DNA of 64,000 nt from QHVT01 sp036389275 (lineage in GTDB: Bacteria > Acidobacteriota > Thermoanaerobaculia > Gp7-AA8), in the NCBI GenBank assembly GCA_036389275.1, contig DASVQE010000080.1, positions 10,737-74,736 of the forward strand. Direction: 5' to 3'. Below, piece by piece: positions 26,260 to 35,700 of this stretch (positions are counted from its first letter, which is position 1; each line of letters opens with the position of its first letter). The notes under the pieces were generated by a model. The model did not search any database and was not told the origin of the DNA. It saw only the letters and a program-made list of their open reading frames with translations. A program made the translations under genes and the position numbers.

Positions 26260-27587
26260 CAGCTCTGAAACGCGGCGCCGGTCTGCGCGCCTGTCGCGCA
26301 CCAATACGCCTTCCACGTCGACGCGGTCACGCCGCCGTGCGGCGAGGAGACCGCGTAATAGAGCATGTACAGCGACCGCGTCGACGCGCTCGACTGAATG
26401 GCGGTCCGTACCGCCGCGAGCGTGGCGGCGTTGTACGCCTTCTGGCCGTAAGCCTTGCCGAATGCGTACTCCCGCGACCATTGCGGTGTCTTCGACGTCA
26501 ACGGAAGACTGTAAACCGCGTAATCGAGCACTGCAGCGGACCGCCGTGAATAATCGACGATCGCATACGCGGGATTGTTCTCGAACATCGGGCTGACCGA
26601 CGGCGCGATGCGCACCGCATTGGACGGCGCCGCCGAGGCGTCGTACAGGACGCGGAAATCATCCATGTGCGTATGCCCGGCGATGGAGACGGCGATCGTC
26701 GACGCGTATTGCTGCAGCAGCGCGTCGAAAGTCGCCGTGTAGCCGCTCTCCCAGAACAATGCCGGTGTGACCGGGCAGCTTCCTCCGCCGCTGATCGTTT
26801 TGTACGCGTCGATCCCCGGCGGAATGTGGTAGAGCAGCCAGACGTGTTTTCCGCGCCGCTTCGCCGCCGCCAGCTCCGCCGCCAGCCATTTCAACTGCCG
26901 CGCGCCGTAGTCGTTGCCGGAGGTGGTGCCGCAGGGGTTCGTGAACTTCGGAGAGAAGAAAATCGAGTTGATCCCGATGACGACCATGTCTGCAGCGCGG
27001 TCGATACGGTAATAGCCGCCCGAGGCGACCTGCGCGTCGAAGGAGCGCGAATGGCTGCTCGGCGCGAAGGCCGCGGCGAACGCCGCCAGGAACCAACCGT
27101 CGGGCGTGACATTGTAATCGCCGCAATCGGAGTCGTTGTTCCCGATCACCGGATAGATCGCCGCGCCCGGAAACGTCTGCTGCAACTGCAGCGCGAGGAA
27201 TTGAATGGTCTTCGTGGTGAAGGACTGAAAGGCGGCCGGCGACTTGTCGGGTGCGTACGCCCGGAAGTTCTGCTCGAAATCGTGCGAGAGGAAGTCGCCC
27301 GTCACTACGACGAAGCGAGCCTGCGCCGCTCGATGCCCGGCGTCGCCGAGCATCGAGCGCAGCAGCGGATAATTCGTATCGGACCCGTATGCGCTCGGAC
27401 TGGTGATCTGTGAGCCGGCGAAAATCGCCGCCCATCCCGAGGCATCGGCGGCGACGAGCTGATTCATCAGCGTCGGATCGTAATAGGGATCGAAATGGAT
27501 ATCGGAGAGCGACAGAAACGCCGGCTGCGCCGCGGCCGCAAGCGGCGCCAGAAGCAGGGCGCACAGCAGAGCGGGCGCGGCCGTCAT
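26241..27587 (-). CDS. Exported calcineurin-like (sphingomyelinase-type) phosphoesterase
   Basis: A 448-residue metallophosphoesterase with a Sec signal peptide (Leu/Ala core, A-A-A-A-Q near residue 20). Motifs in order: S-D-I-H-F-D-P (D29-x-H31), T-G-D-F, G-N-N-D-S-D, L-L-Y-H-I-P-P-G and A-G-H-T-H. These are all five metal-binding blocks of the acid sphingomyelinase-like branch. It should act outside the cytoplasm on a phosphodiester (lipid head group or nucleotide). It is the last gene of the macro/ADP-ribosyltransferase operon (4-bp ATGA overlap with the DUF6508-like gene) and its 3' end overlaps that of the giant gene. The family is secure, the substrate is not. Confidence 0.88.
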   Translation of the reverse strand: MTAAPALLCALLLAPLAAAAQPAFLSLSDIHFDPYYDPTLMNQLVAADASGWAAIFAGSQITSPSAYGSDTNYPLLRSMLGDAGHRAAQARFVVVTGDFLSHDFEQNFRAYAPDKSPAAFQSFTTKTIQFLALQLQQTFPGAAIYPVIGNNDSDCGDYNVTPDGWFLAAFAAAFAPSSHSRSFDAQVASGGYYRIDRAADMVVIGINSIFFSPKFTNPCGTTSGNDYGARQLKWLAAELAAAKRRGKHVWLLYHIPPGIDAYKTISGGGSCPVTPALFWESGYTATFDALLQQYASTIAVSIAGHTHMDDFRVLYDASAAPSNAVRIAPSVSPMFENNPAYAIVDYSRRSAAVLDYAVYSLPLTSKTPQWSREYAFGKAYGQKAYNAATLAAVRTAIQSSASTRSLYMLYYAVSSPHGGVTASTWKAYWCATGAQTGAAFQSCYCPPS

Positions 27588-27964
27588 GCCAACGGCTCCG
27601 CGGTGCCTTCCCGCGCCGCGAGCAACTGCCGCGCACGCTCGATGGCGCGGTCCATGTACCCGCTGGCCAGCACCTCGTCCAGATGGCCGTCGGCGAAACG
27701 ATCCATCCGGATGTGGGCGGTCACCAGGCGGCGCAGGGTGTCGAGATCCGCTGCGTCCAATGCGGCCGGATCGTCGAGCAGCCCGGCCGCCTGTTCCTGC
27801 ACCCAGCTGCCCCAGTCGAACGGTTCGACAAAGCCGGTCTCGTGCAGCACTTGCAATAGCTCGTGTTTATCGGTGTGGTAGCCCGTGGCCTGAGTGAGGT
27901 CGCGCGCCGCCCCGATGTTCACCACGCGGCGGAGGTCGTCGGTCGAGATCGGTGTCAGTGCCAT
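27584..27964 (-). CDS. DUF6508-like small protein, possible immunity factor
   Basis: A 126-residue acidic cytoplasmic protein. The pattern F-D-W-x-x-W, L-L-D-D-P-A-A-L-D-A-A-D-L-D-T-L-R-R-L-V-T-A-H-I-R-x-D-R-F, then G-H-L-D-E-V-L-A-S-G-Y matches my memory of DUF6508, a family with no assigned function. The gene starts 10 bp after the ADP-ribosyltransferase gene and overlaps the phosphoesterase gene. A small soluble protein directly downstream of a toxin-type enzyme is often its immunity partner; here that is inference from position only. Confidence 0.55.
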   Translation of the reverse strand: MALTPISTDDLRRVVNIGAARDLTQATGYHTDKHELLQVLHETGFVEPFDWGSWVQEQAAGLLDDPAALDAADLDTLRRLVTAHIRMDRFADGHLDEVLASGYMDRAIERARQLLAAREGTAEPLA

Positions 27965-27974
27965 CGTCCTCTCC

Positions 27975-29183
27975 TCACATGATCTTCGCTGCGACGGTCG
28001 TCAGCGCGACAACGGTGCTCGAACAGGGATCCGTATTCACCTGCGTCGTGGAGAACGTGCATTGTGTCTGACCGGTGTTACAGCTTGCTGCGGTGCACTG
28101 GTCCGTCATGTTACGCGCGTAGAGCACTTCATTTTCAGAGGGGATCTGTGAATACGGCGCAATCAGGCGTCCGGTCTGGCCGTTGATGTTGAATTGGTAC
28201 AGCGAGCCCTGGTACCAGGCCCCTTGTGTGTCGGCGGTACTAGTGTAGGCCAGGTGCAGGATCACGTTTCCCACCGTGTATTGCGCGATCCGCTGCGGCG
28301 ACATCCCCGACTCGCCACGATAGGTCATCGCGCTGTAGCCGGGCAGCACCGCCAGTCCCGCGTCGATGCATTGATACACCGGCATCAGCGCGATATACGT
28401 CGGATCGTTGATGTTCCCGTGGTACAGCGGCGGGTTGATCGTCTGGTAATAGTTCGACGTATACAGATTGATCCCGAACGCTTGCCGGACGGTCATTCCT
28501 GTCGGACGGCTCATACTGGACGCGTTCGCCCAGGCCGTCGAGGCAAAGCTCGCGTAGCCGCCCGGCAGGGTGAGGTTCTGAATGTTCGTGTAGTTCGAAG
28601 CCAACTGCGCGAACAACGTCGTCATCGGGCCGATCAGGCTATCCGAGTACACCACGATATTGATCGTGTTGAACGGAAAAGCCGTGGCCGCCGCGGTGGC
28701 CGCGCTGTAGAACGTCCACATCATGATCTGCGTCGGAGCGGCACCGCCGGAGCCGGTCGAGACCAGCGGCAGAGCGGCCGTCGTGTTTCCGCTGCCGCCC
28801 TGAAAACAGTTGATGGACTGAAAGATCGCCGGGATGGCCTGCGCGGCGTTCGTGACCGGATTCGGAGGCTCGAAGACGACGACGCGCCCGAACTGAATGT
28901 TCGGATTCGAAGACTGGACCGGCTGCGAGATCCAGCACGGCATGGCCGGCTCGTACGAGGCCGCCTTGTTCTGCGACAGCGTTTGCACCGACACGCCTTG
29001 CGCCGCCAATGCGCCGATCAGCGAGGACGGCGTCGGAGTGTAGTCGCCGGGTAGCGCGGAAACCACTAAATAGTCGACGTAATTCGAAGGGCTCATCTGC
29101 GACAGATCGCCCGAGTAGAGGTTGATCGTTCGCGTGCCCCAGGCGTTGTCAACGTTCACGCTGTTGAGAAAGGTGATGGTCAT
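27975..29183 (-). CDS. Macro-like domain fused to R-S-ExE ADP-ribosyltransferase
   Basis: A 402-residue protein. N-terminal 200 residues: D-Y-L-V-V-S-A-L-P-G-D-Y-x-P-T near 37-51 and A-L-P-L-V-S-T-G-S-G-G (137-147), a layout like Appr-1-p/macro folds that bind ADP-ribose. C-terminal part: Y-R289-G-E, A-Y-T-S315-T (the S-T-S-type strand) and E350-N-E352-V-L, i.e. the Arg, Ser-Thr and E-x-E triad of clostridial-toxin-like mono-ADP-ribosyltransferases; E-x-E enzymes usually modify Arg or similar residues. A Cys-containing tail (five Cys) follows. No signal peptide. The ATG has GGAG nine bases upstream inside the preceding gene, with a 35-bp overlap. The transferase call is good, the macro call is weaker. 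Confidence 0.65.
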   Translation of the reverse strand: MTITFLNSVNVDNAWGTRTINLYSGDLSQMSPSNYVDYLVVSALPGDYTPTPSSLIGALAAQGVSVQTLSQNKAASYEPAMPCWISQPVQSSNPNIQFGRVVVFEPPNPVTNAAQAIPAIFQSINCFQGGSGNTTAALPLVSTGSGGAAPTQIMMWTFYSAATAAATAFPFNTINIVVYSDSLIGPMTTLFAQLASNYTNIQNLTLPGGYASFASTAWANASSMSRPTGMTVRQAFGINLYTSNYYQTINPPLYHGNINDPTYIALMPVYQCIDAGLAVLPGYSAMTYRGESGMSPQRIAQYTVGNVILHLAYTSTADTQGAWYQGSLYQFNINGQTGRLIAPYSQIPSENEVLYARNMTDQCTAASCNTGQTQCTFSTTQVNTDPCSSTVVALTTVAAKIM

Positions 29184-30060
29184 GCGTGCTGTCTCCTGAT
29201 CCGACCAGTTGTTGGAAAACCGTCAGCATCTGCTGCGCGAGCGTGCTCGAGTAGACGACCGTGCGAAGGCAGCCGAGCGGATAGCTGCCGCTCAGCGTCG
29301 ACTTCGCCGAGTTGAAGATGGCCGTGAGCACGGCCGTCGGGTCGGCGCCCGCGCTCCCGGTGGAAACCAGCGGCATGGCCACGTTTGCATACGGATAGTT
29401 GGTGCCGGGATGCGGCGTCGGAAAATAGGCCTCAACTGTCGAGAAAATCCCCGGCAGATTGGCCGCGGCATCCTGCCCGGTCGACTGGAAAACGATGAGC
29501 TGCGAGAAGCTCTGTCCCGAGACGGGCTGCGACACCCAGCAGTTGTATTGCGCGTACGTCGCGGCCGGGTTCTGCGAGAGCTGCTGCACCGACACGCCGA
29601 TGTTGTTCAGCGCGCCGATCAGCGTGGCGGGCGTCGGCGTGTAGTCGCCGGGGAGGCACGACACCACCAGAAAGTCGACGGTCTCGCCCAACGAGAGTCG
29701 CGTCAGATCACCCTGATACAACGCATGAACCTTCGGCATGTTCGGCAGATCGGGATTCGCGTAGGTCGCATTGTCGAGCCAGAGCAGGTGCAGCGCGGCC
29801 GCGACCGCCGCGGCCACGTCCGTCGCGGAGTAGCCGGCCGCCGTCAGCGCCGCCGTCATGACGCTGTTGTTGATGATGCCGGCCCAGGCCAGGCTGAAGG
29901 CCACCGCCATGTCGGTCGCGCTCGTGCCTGGAAACTGCGCCAGAAGAATCGGCGCGCACGTGACCGGATTGAGATTGCCGGCGCGGCAGCCGTACGCCGC
30001 ATCGAGGAGCGTGATGGCATCGGCCGCAATCTGCCGGGCCGCGGCGAGTTCACTGATCAT
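29149..30060 (-). CDS. Ala-rich helical repeats plus macro-like domain (first gene of operon)
   Basis: A 303-residue protein. Residues about 10-90 contain units like A-T-D-V-A-A-A-V-A-A-A-L and L-T-A-A-G-Y-S, very close to repeats of the giant protein (e.g. L-A-A-S-G-Y-P). Residues about 105-285 repeat the macro-like domain of the next gene (V-D-F-L-V-V-S-C-L-P-G-D-Y-x-P-T, A-M-P-L-V-S-T-G-S-A-G-A). It has no transferase domain. Start ATG is preceded by AGGAGGTGA at a good distance. Its stop lies 35 bp inside the next gene. A tandem duplication followed by divergence best explains the two genes. Role unknown; binding ADP-ribose or a nucleotide is an inference. Confidence 0.6.
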   Translation of the reverse strand: MISELAAARQIAADAITLLDAAYGCRAGNLNPVTCAPILLAQFPGTSATDMAVAFSLAWAGIINNSVMTAALTAAGYSATDVAAAVAAALHLLWLDNATYANPDLPNMPKVHALYQGDLTRLSLGETVDFLVVSCLPGDYTPTPATLIGALNNIGVSVQQLSQNPAATYAQYNCWVSQPVSGQSFSQLIVFQSTGQDAAANLPGIFSTVEAYFPTPHPGTNYPYANVAMPLVSTGSAGADPTAVLTAIFNSAKSTLSGSYPLGCLRTVVYSSTLAQQMLTVFQQLVGSGDSTHDHHLSQQRER

Positions 30061-30088
30061 CGACTGCTCACCTCCTGAAAGAAGGAGA

Positions 30089-30113
30089 GACGGAAGGACT
30101 GCAAATCCCTACC
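30089..30113 (-). promoter_or_regulatory. Promoter-like motif shared with the HNH operon
   Basis: On the minus strand GGTAGGGATTT (complement of 30103-30113), 9 bp, then CCGTC (complement of 30089-30093), about 30 bp upstream of the macro-like gene start. It matches the block at 13850-13873 upstream of the HNH-like operon, with spacing differing by one base. Confidence 0.6.
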
Positions 30114-30218
30114 CTGTGACGGGCCGAGCCATGAAGATGCGCGCCAGCGCCTTTGCGCGTTCGCGCACCACGCCATGGCGGACCGCGTTCTCGACGAGGG
30201 TCAGCAGAGAGCGCAGCA

Positions 30219-30505
30219 GGCGCTCCTTCCAGCACGAAGCTGCCGGTGATCACGACCCAGCCCGCCGACCAGTCCATCGCGCAGAAGGGGACGGTCACGC
30301 TGACGCTGGCCGCGAGCGGCGGCACGAGCATCGCCTGGTATCGCGCCACACCGCCGGACAAACCGGCGCGGTGGGAACACGATCCTCACCGTCCCGTCCA
30401 AACGCCGCTCCGTGCGGCACTGACCGCGCCGCAAACCCGGACTTCGGGAACACCGGCATGGCCACGGTGCTCTGCGTGCTCACGCGCCGCAGCGGCCCCT
30501 GTAAC
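30219..30505 (+). pseudogene. Frameshifted remnant of an Ig-like domain gene
   Basis: One frame encodes P-V-I-T-T-Q-P-A-D-Q-S-I-A-Q-K-G followed by T-V-T-L-T-L-A-A-S-G-G and A-W-Y-R, the first half of a bacterial Ig-like domain. The next strand (N-T-I-L-T-V-P-S) and the last strand (N-P-D-F-G-N-T-x-M-A-T-V) are found in two other frames. At least two frameshifts are needed, and there is no start or RBS, so this is a decayed C-terminal piece of a larger extracellular protein. The rest of 30120-30631 shows no gene. Confidence 0.5.
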
Positions 30506-30631
30506 AGGAAGTTGACAGCTTTAGGGTCCGGCACACCTCGTTCGAGGGGGTCCGCCTGCTTCGGGAAAGCGCATCAATGGGTGGCGTCGGATGAGGGCGG
30601 CTGCCGCGCTCCGGCGGGACGAGGAGAAGAC

Positions 30632-32644
30632 ATGAAGACCGACACCGGACGCCGTGCTGCTCTCGGACTCCTCACGCTCATGAGCTTCCTCACGATGGCG
30701 CGGCCTCTCGGCGCCATCGACATCACCAGCAATCAGATCGGACGCGTGACGTCCATGGGCAACGATCTGATGCAGGTGTTCCATGAGTACGACCCCGAGG
30801 GAAGAATCGTCGCCACGCAACACGTGCAGGACGGCCAGTCACGCACGATTCGCACTGGATACGGTTATCCCCAGAATCCCACGACGACGTCCGGACCCGG
30901 CACGGTGATCGTGAGAGAGGTATTTCCGGACGGCGAACAGGTCCTGTACACGCACGACGCCAGTGGCCTGCCGGTCACAATGCGCAGTTCGTTCGGCGGC
31001 GCGATCGAGGAGATATTGCGCGACTTACGGGTGAATGCGCGCGGATTGCCGACGCGGATCGATCTCGGAAACGGCACCGTCACCACCTGGAACTATGACG
31101 AAACGGGTCACCTGCGGCTGACGCGGTTGACTACGGTAGACCGCACCGGAGCGACGATCCAGGACTATACATACGAGTACGACGGCGACGGCAACGTCAC
31201 CGCCATGACCGACGGCGTCAAGGCAAGCGAGTCCTTCAAGCTGCAGTACGACGAGCTCGGACAACTCACGGCGATGCTCAATCCTGCCGACGGGGTGATC
31301 GAAAGCTACGATTACGACAACATCGGGAATCTCACGCAGAAAGGGTCGCTGTCGCAGACCTACAAGGCCGGCGGACGGCCGCACGCGCTGGCCCGCTCCG
31401 GCACTACGGATTATCAGTACGACGCGAACGGCAACGTCATCGGCGCCGCGAACCTGACCATCGAATGGAATGCGGACAATCTGCCGCGGAAGGTGATCAC
31501 GCCGGCCGGAACGACCCAGCGCTGGCACGTCGGCGAATTGCTGTGGAAGAAAGTCGAAGGCGGCGTGACCACGTATTACATGCCGTCGCTGCGAATCGAG
31601 AACGGCGTGGCCCGCAAGTATTACGGCAGCTACGCCGAACGCTCCGAGGTACCGGGCGACCGCGATTTGCGCTTCTATCATCCCGACCACCTCGGCAGCG
31701 CGTCCCTCGTCACCGACAAGAACGGCAACGTGATCCGCCGTGTTTCGTATTTTCCCTGGGGCGGCGACCGCGGCGTGGAAGGGACCTTCGTTCCCAAATT
31801 ACAGTTCAATTTCAAGGAACGCGATACGGCCACCGGCTTCTACGATTTCGGAGCGCGCTTATACAACCCTCAGACCGGCCGCTGGCTTTCACCTGATAGA
31901 GACGTATCGGACGGGCTCAATCGGTACGCGTACGTCCGCAACAATCCGTGGACCCGGCTCGACCCGGGCGGCAATTTCTCCACCGGCATGCACACATACA
32001 TCATGAGGCGGATGTTCCCGCACATGAGACAACAACTGTTCGAAATGATGGATCGCGGCAGCGCGTCGATCGACGGCCTCACGTGGGATCGTAAAAAGCC
32101 GGTCACCATGTTCGAGAGCGAAGCGTTCAAACACTCGATGCTCTCCTACAAGCTGCTGCAGAAGTTCGGCGGCAATCGGGCCAAGGCCATCGCCGAAGCG
32201 GAGCGATTGCGGACGCAGTTCATCGATCAGAAGAAGGCCCAGGTGATCGCCGAAGTCGCGCGTTATCGGGAATTGCTCAAGGAAGGAAACTGGGTCGCCG
32301 CCGGATACCACCTGGAGCGGGCGCATTTTGCGTTCGGTGAGATGTTGCATCCCATGCTCGACGCGAAGTCGCCGGAGCATCGCGAGTGGAAGGTCTTTAA
32401 AGAGAGGACCTGGGAACTCCTACGACCCGATGTCATCGGACAAGCGGACACGGCGCTGTTTACGTACGAGAACATCGTGCATCACTTCTCCGAGGACAAC
32501 GTCAACGAGATCCCGGCCGACGTGTGGACCGACTCAGTCCCGCTGGGCCAGCGACTCTACCGCCAGCTCTTTGGCGATGACATCGCCGGGCCCGCATTCG
32601 CGCCGGCGATGGAGGCGCGGCCCACGAAAAACCGGTTCTTCTAA
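30632..32644 (+). CDS. Rhs/YD-repeat protein with C-terminal metal-dependent toxin-like domain
   Basis: A 670-residue polymorphic-toxin-type protein. Start ATG has GAGGAG six bases upstream. N-terminal signal-like helix (G-L-L-T-L-M-S-F-L) suggests Sec export. YD repeats (about 60-340) lead to the RHS core (H-P-D-H-L-G-S, Y-D-F-G-A-R-x-Y-x-P-x-x-G-R-W, N-P) ending near residue 446. The 225-residue C-terminus is variable and helical: an HxxxxHFAFGEMLHPMLDA-type block followed by S-P-E-H (about 559-584) and a later H-H-F (about 616). This spacing resembles zinc-dependent phospholipase C-type toxin domains (A-L-H-x-x-x-D-x-x-S-P-x-H). No immunity gene is evident next to it. Toxin class is inference. 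Confidence 0.75.
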   Translation: MKTDTGRRAALGLLTLMSFLTMARPLGAIDITSNQIGRVTSMGNDLMQVFHEYDPEGRIVATQHVQDGQSRTIRTGYGYPQNPTTTSGPGTVIVREVFPDGEQVLYTHDASGLPVTMRSSFGGAIEEILRDLRVNARGLPTRIDLGNGTVTTWNYDETGHLRLTRLTTVDRTGATIQDYTYEYDGDGNVTAMTDGVKASESFKLQYDELGQLTAMLNPADGVIESYDYDNIGNLTQKGSLSQTYKAGGRPHALARSGTTDYQYDANGNVIGAANLTIEWNADNLPRKVITPAGTTQRWHVGELLWKKVEGGVTTYYMPSLRIENGVARKYYGSYAERSEVPGDRDLRFYHPDHLGSASLVTDKNGNVIRRVSYFPWGGDRGVEGTFVPKLQFNFKERDTATGFYDFGARLYNPQTGRWLSPDRDVSDGLNRYAYVRNNPWTRLDPGGNFSTGMHTYIMRRMFPHMRQQLFEMMDRGSASIDGLTWDRKKPVTMFESEAFKHSMLSYKLLQKFGGNRAKAIAEAERLRTQFIDQKKAQVIAEVARYRELLKEGNWVAAGYHLERAHFAFGEMLHPMLDAKSPEHREWKVFKERTWELLRPDVIGQADTALFTYENIVHHFSEDNVNEIPADVWTDSVPLGQRLYRQLFGDDIAGPAFAPAMEARPTKNRFF

Positions 32645-32717
32645 ACGCCTCGGGCCGCTCTCGCTACGCACACGCTGCCGTGCCATCCGTCCATAGACGC
32701 CGAAGAAGAGGACCGCG

Positions 32718-35700
32718 ATGATGAATGCCAGGAGAATGCGACCGGTCGTGCAGGACGTGCCGTGCACGAGACTGCTGCTGCTGATTGTTCTTACGGCCCT
32801 TTTTTTCCTGCCGGCGAACGGCGTCCAGGCTCAGTTCACCGCGCCCGCCGAACCGGGCTGCTTTGTCTGTGGTACGCGGCCGATCGAGCAGATTCTCGAG
32901 GACTTGCACGAACAAGAGCGCGAGCGCGCCGAAAAGTTCGCGGAGGAGAACGCCCAGTGGTTTCAGAGCCACGGCCTGGACGCTTCCATTGGACGCACTG
33001 CCTGGGACTACATGAATTATCCGGTGCAGCCAATGTTCGCGCCCACCACTCTCGAGCGGAGCACCGTGACCACCGCCTACGAGCTGGGGAATCAGGAGCC
33101 GCTCACGATCCGCATGGGCCCGGCCACGCTGACCTACCGCGGCGCGCGCGTGCAGATGATCGAAGGCTTTAAAGTCGACACCATCGCCGACGACGGCGGA
33201 GTCAGTCAGTCGTGCAAGGGCTCCTTCAACTGGATTCATGCCTCTTCGGGCTGGGCCGACCTGCTGCCGGATCCAAACCGCGTCACGGAAGGCGACGGCG
33301 GCGGTCTTTACGTCAGAGCCTCGCTCAAGGGCTATCTGACGCGCGTGGCGGTGCGAACGTTCGTCGACAACGCAAAAAATACCTGTAATGGGGTCACGGC
33401 GCGGTACGTCTACCGGTATCAGTACCATGCGCCGGACGGTGGGATCATCGCGTTCTATCAGCGGCCGCGCGAAGTTCCGGGGACTTCGTTTCCGGGCGGA
33501 TGCGGACACGCGGCCATCCCGGCGGCCGAGCCGAATTTCTACTGGTCGAGCGACGGCAATACGTCGCTCGACACGTCCAACAAATGCAAGCCGGTGATCC
33601 GCTGGGCCGACGGATCGACCGAAGAATTCCACGCCGCCATCACCGAGCCGCCGCGTTTCGACTCCGGCGACGTCATCATCGGGCCGGCGTTCGAGCCTTC
33701 CTGTTCCACGCAGGATGCCACCGCCGATCTGCGCCGCATCGACGCGAACGGCAACATCACCACGTACCGGTACAGCACCGCGGCCGACGGGCGGCAGGTC
33801 GAAACCATGACCGACCCCCAAGGGCGGCTGACGGTGCTCACCTATGACGAGGACCCCAATGGCATGCCGCGGCTGCGCAGCGTGGAACTGCCATCCATCG
33901 GCAATGCCCCGGCCTTTCGCTACAGCATTACCTGGCGCACTCTGGACGTCCGCTTCAATCAAATCTGGCCCGACGTCACGTGCAGTCCCGAATCGGGAAC
34001 GGGAACCGGATGCGCGAGCGCAATGATCTTCGACGTCGTCGACAACATCGTCATCCCGGACGGCCGCCAATACGTCTTCGAATATGGCCCGTGGGGCAAT
34101 CTCGTGCGGGTGTCGGAGCCGGAAGGCGCGGTCTCGGAATTCGAGTACGGCGGCCCGGCGAATGTCGGATACGCCAACGCGGTGCTGCCGCTCGTCAACC
34201 GGATTGATCAATCCGATGCCTGCGGCACGATGTGGTCCGGCGAGGCCGTGAAGATGCAGGCCCGCGGACTCGTGCGCACGCGCCTGTACCCGGAAGGCCG
34301 CGGCACCGGCAAGCCGGTGTTCGGCACGACGCGCAATTTCTCGCTGCGCAAGCTGACCGTGCCCGGCTGTGTATTCGACGACATCGGAGCGGGCGTCGCA
34401 GGTCCGGATGGCTGTTCGCAGGTGTGGATGGAGACGACCCACTCCGACGGCACGCTCACGAAAACGGGCCACGTCACGAGGGCTCTCTCCCGGATGATTC
34501 CGGGCGACGACCGGTTCGCCGTCCCGCCTACGGTGCCGGTGCCGGTGCATGGACGCTTCCTCGGCGAGGAGACCTGGTCCGGCCCCAATCTCGTGGAGGC
34601 GAAATACAACGGGGACAAGGAGACGGGCGCGCTCTGGTATGAATCCGAATTCGTCAAAGCGGTGCGCCTGCCGTACGCGTTACCGGCGCACGTTCGGGCC
34701 ATCCGCGAGCGCAACCTGCGCGACGGCCTCTTCACCACGACGAATTTCGTGTACGGAGATGCGATCGACATCGATCCCGGCAGCGGCGTCGAATCGCGCG
34801 TCACCGCTCCCACCATGGTCTGTACGTTCGCCGGCATCGTCGACACCGCCGGCTGCTCGCCCGCGAACGCAACGGCGCTGCTCAAATCCGAGACGACATA
34901 CCTCAATTACTTCGACGGCTCGCTCGCCGGCCGGCATCTACTGAGCCTCCCCCTGGTCAAGAAAGGCTTTGGGCCAGACGCGACCGGCAAGGCCTTTTCG
35001 ACGGTGCCGCTCATCGAAACGACGAATGTGTACGACGAATTCGACCTCACGGCGAGCCACCGGCCGGCCGGGTCGCTGGACGGATCCCTCGGGCTGGCCG
35101 CAGGCTCGCGCCGCGGCAACCTCACCAGCATGCGTCAGCGAGTGAGCGCCACGAAAACGGTCACCGCGCAAACGAAATACTACGATACCGGACAACTGCA
35201 AGCCGTGATCGACAACCGCGGCGCGACGACGACGTACGACGTCGATTTTCGGCTCTGCAGTGCTGCTCCGCGCCTGACGTTGACGGTCACCAATCCGCTC
35301 GGGCACGTCTCCTCGCAGGTCACGGACTGCCTTTCCGGATTGGTTCTGCGGGCGACCGCCGCGGACGGCAATAGCAGCTACATTCAATACAACGCGCTGG
35401 CCGAGCCGGTCGAAAAAGCAGGTCCCGAAGATTTCCTGACGCCATTACCGCAGACCGGTCCGCAAGCGTATACGCGCGATCCTGCCGCGCCGACCGGCTC
35501 CGGCACGGCGCCGGGACAGGCCGCGGTGGGATCGTGGATCGAACGCCTCGGGCGAGGCGTGGTCGGGCAGCAGCGCACCGTCACCCACCTACGCGACGGC
35601 TCGCCCGATGGTCATTACACGAAGATGTTCACCGACGGTCTCGGACGCGTGATTCAAACGCGGACGGAAGTCGATCCAGCGAAGACCGGATTCGCCGAAA

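Noticed and set aside
29858..32644. 928-codon frame extending the Rhs protein upstream
   Set aside because: The added N-terminus has no domain and runs through the antisense macro-like gene; the RBS and signal-like helix favour the ATG at 30632.
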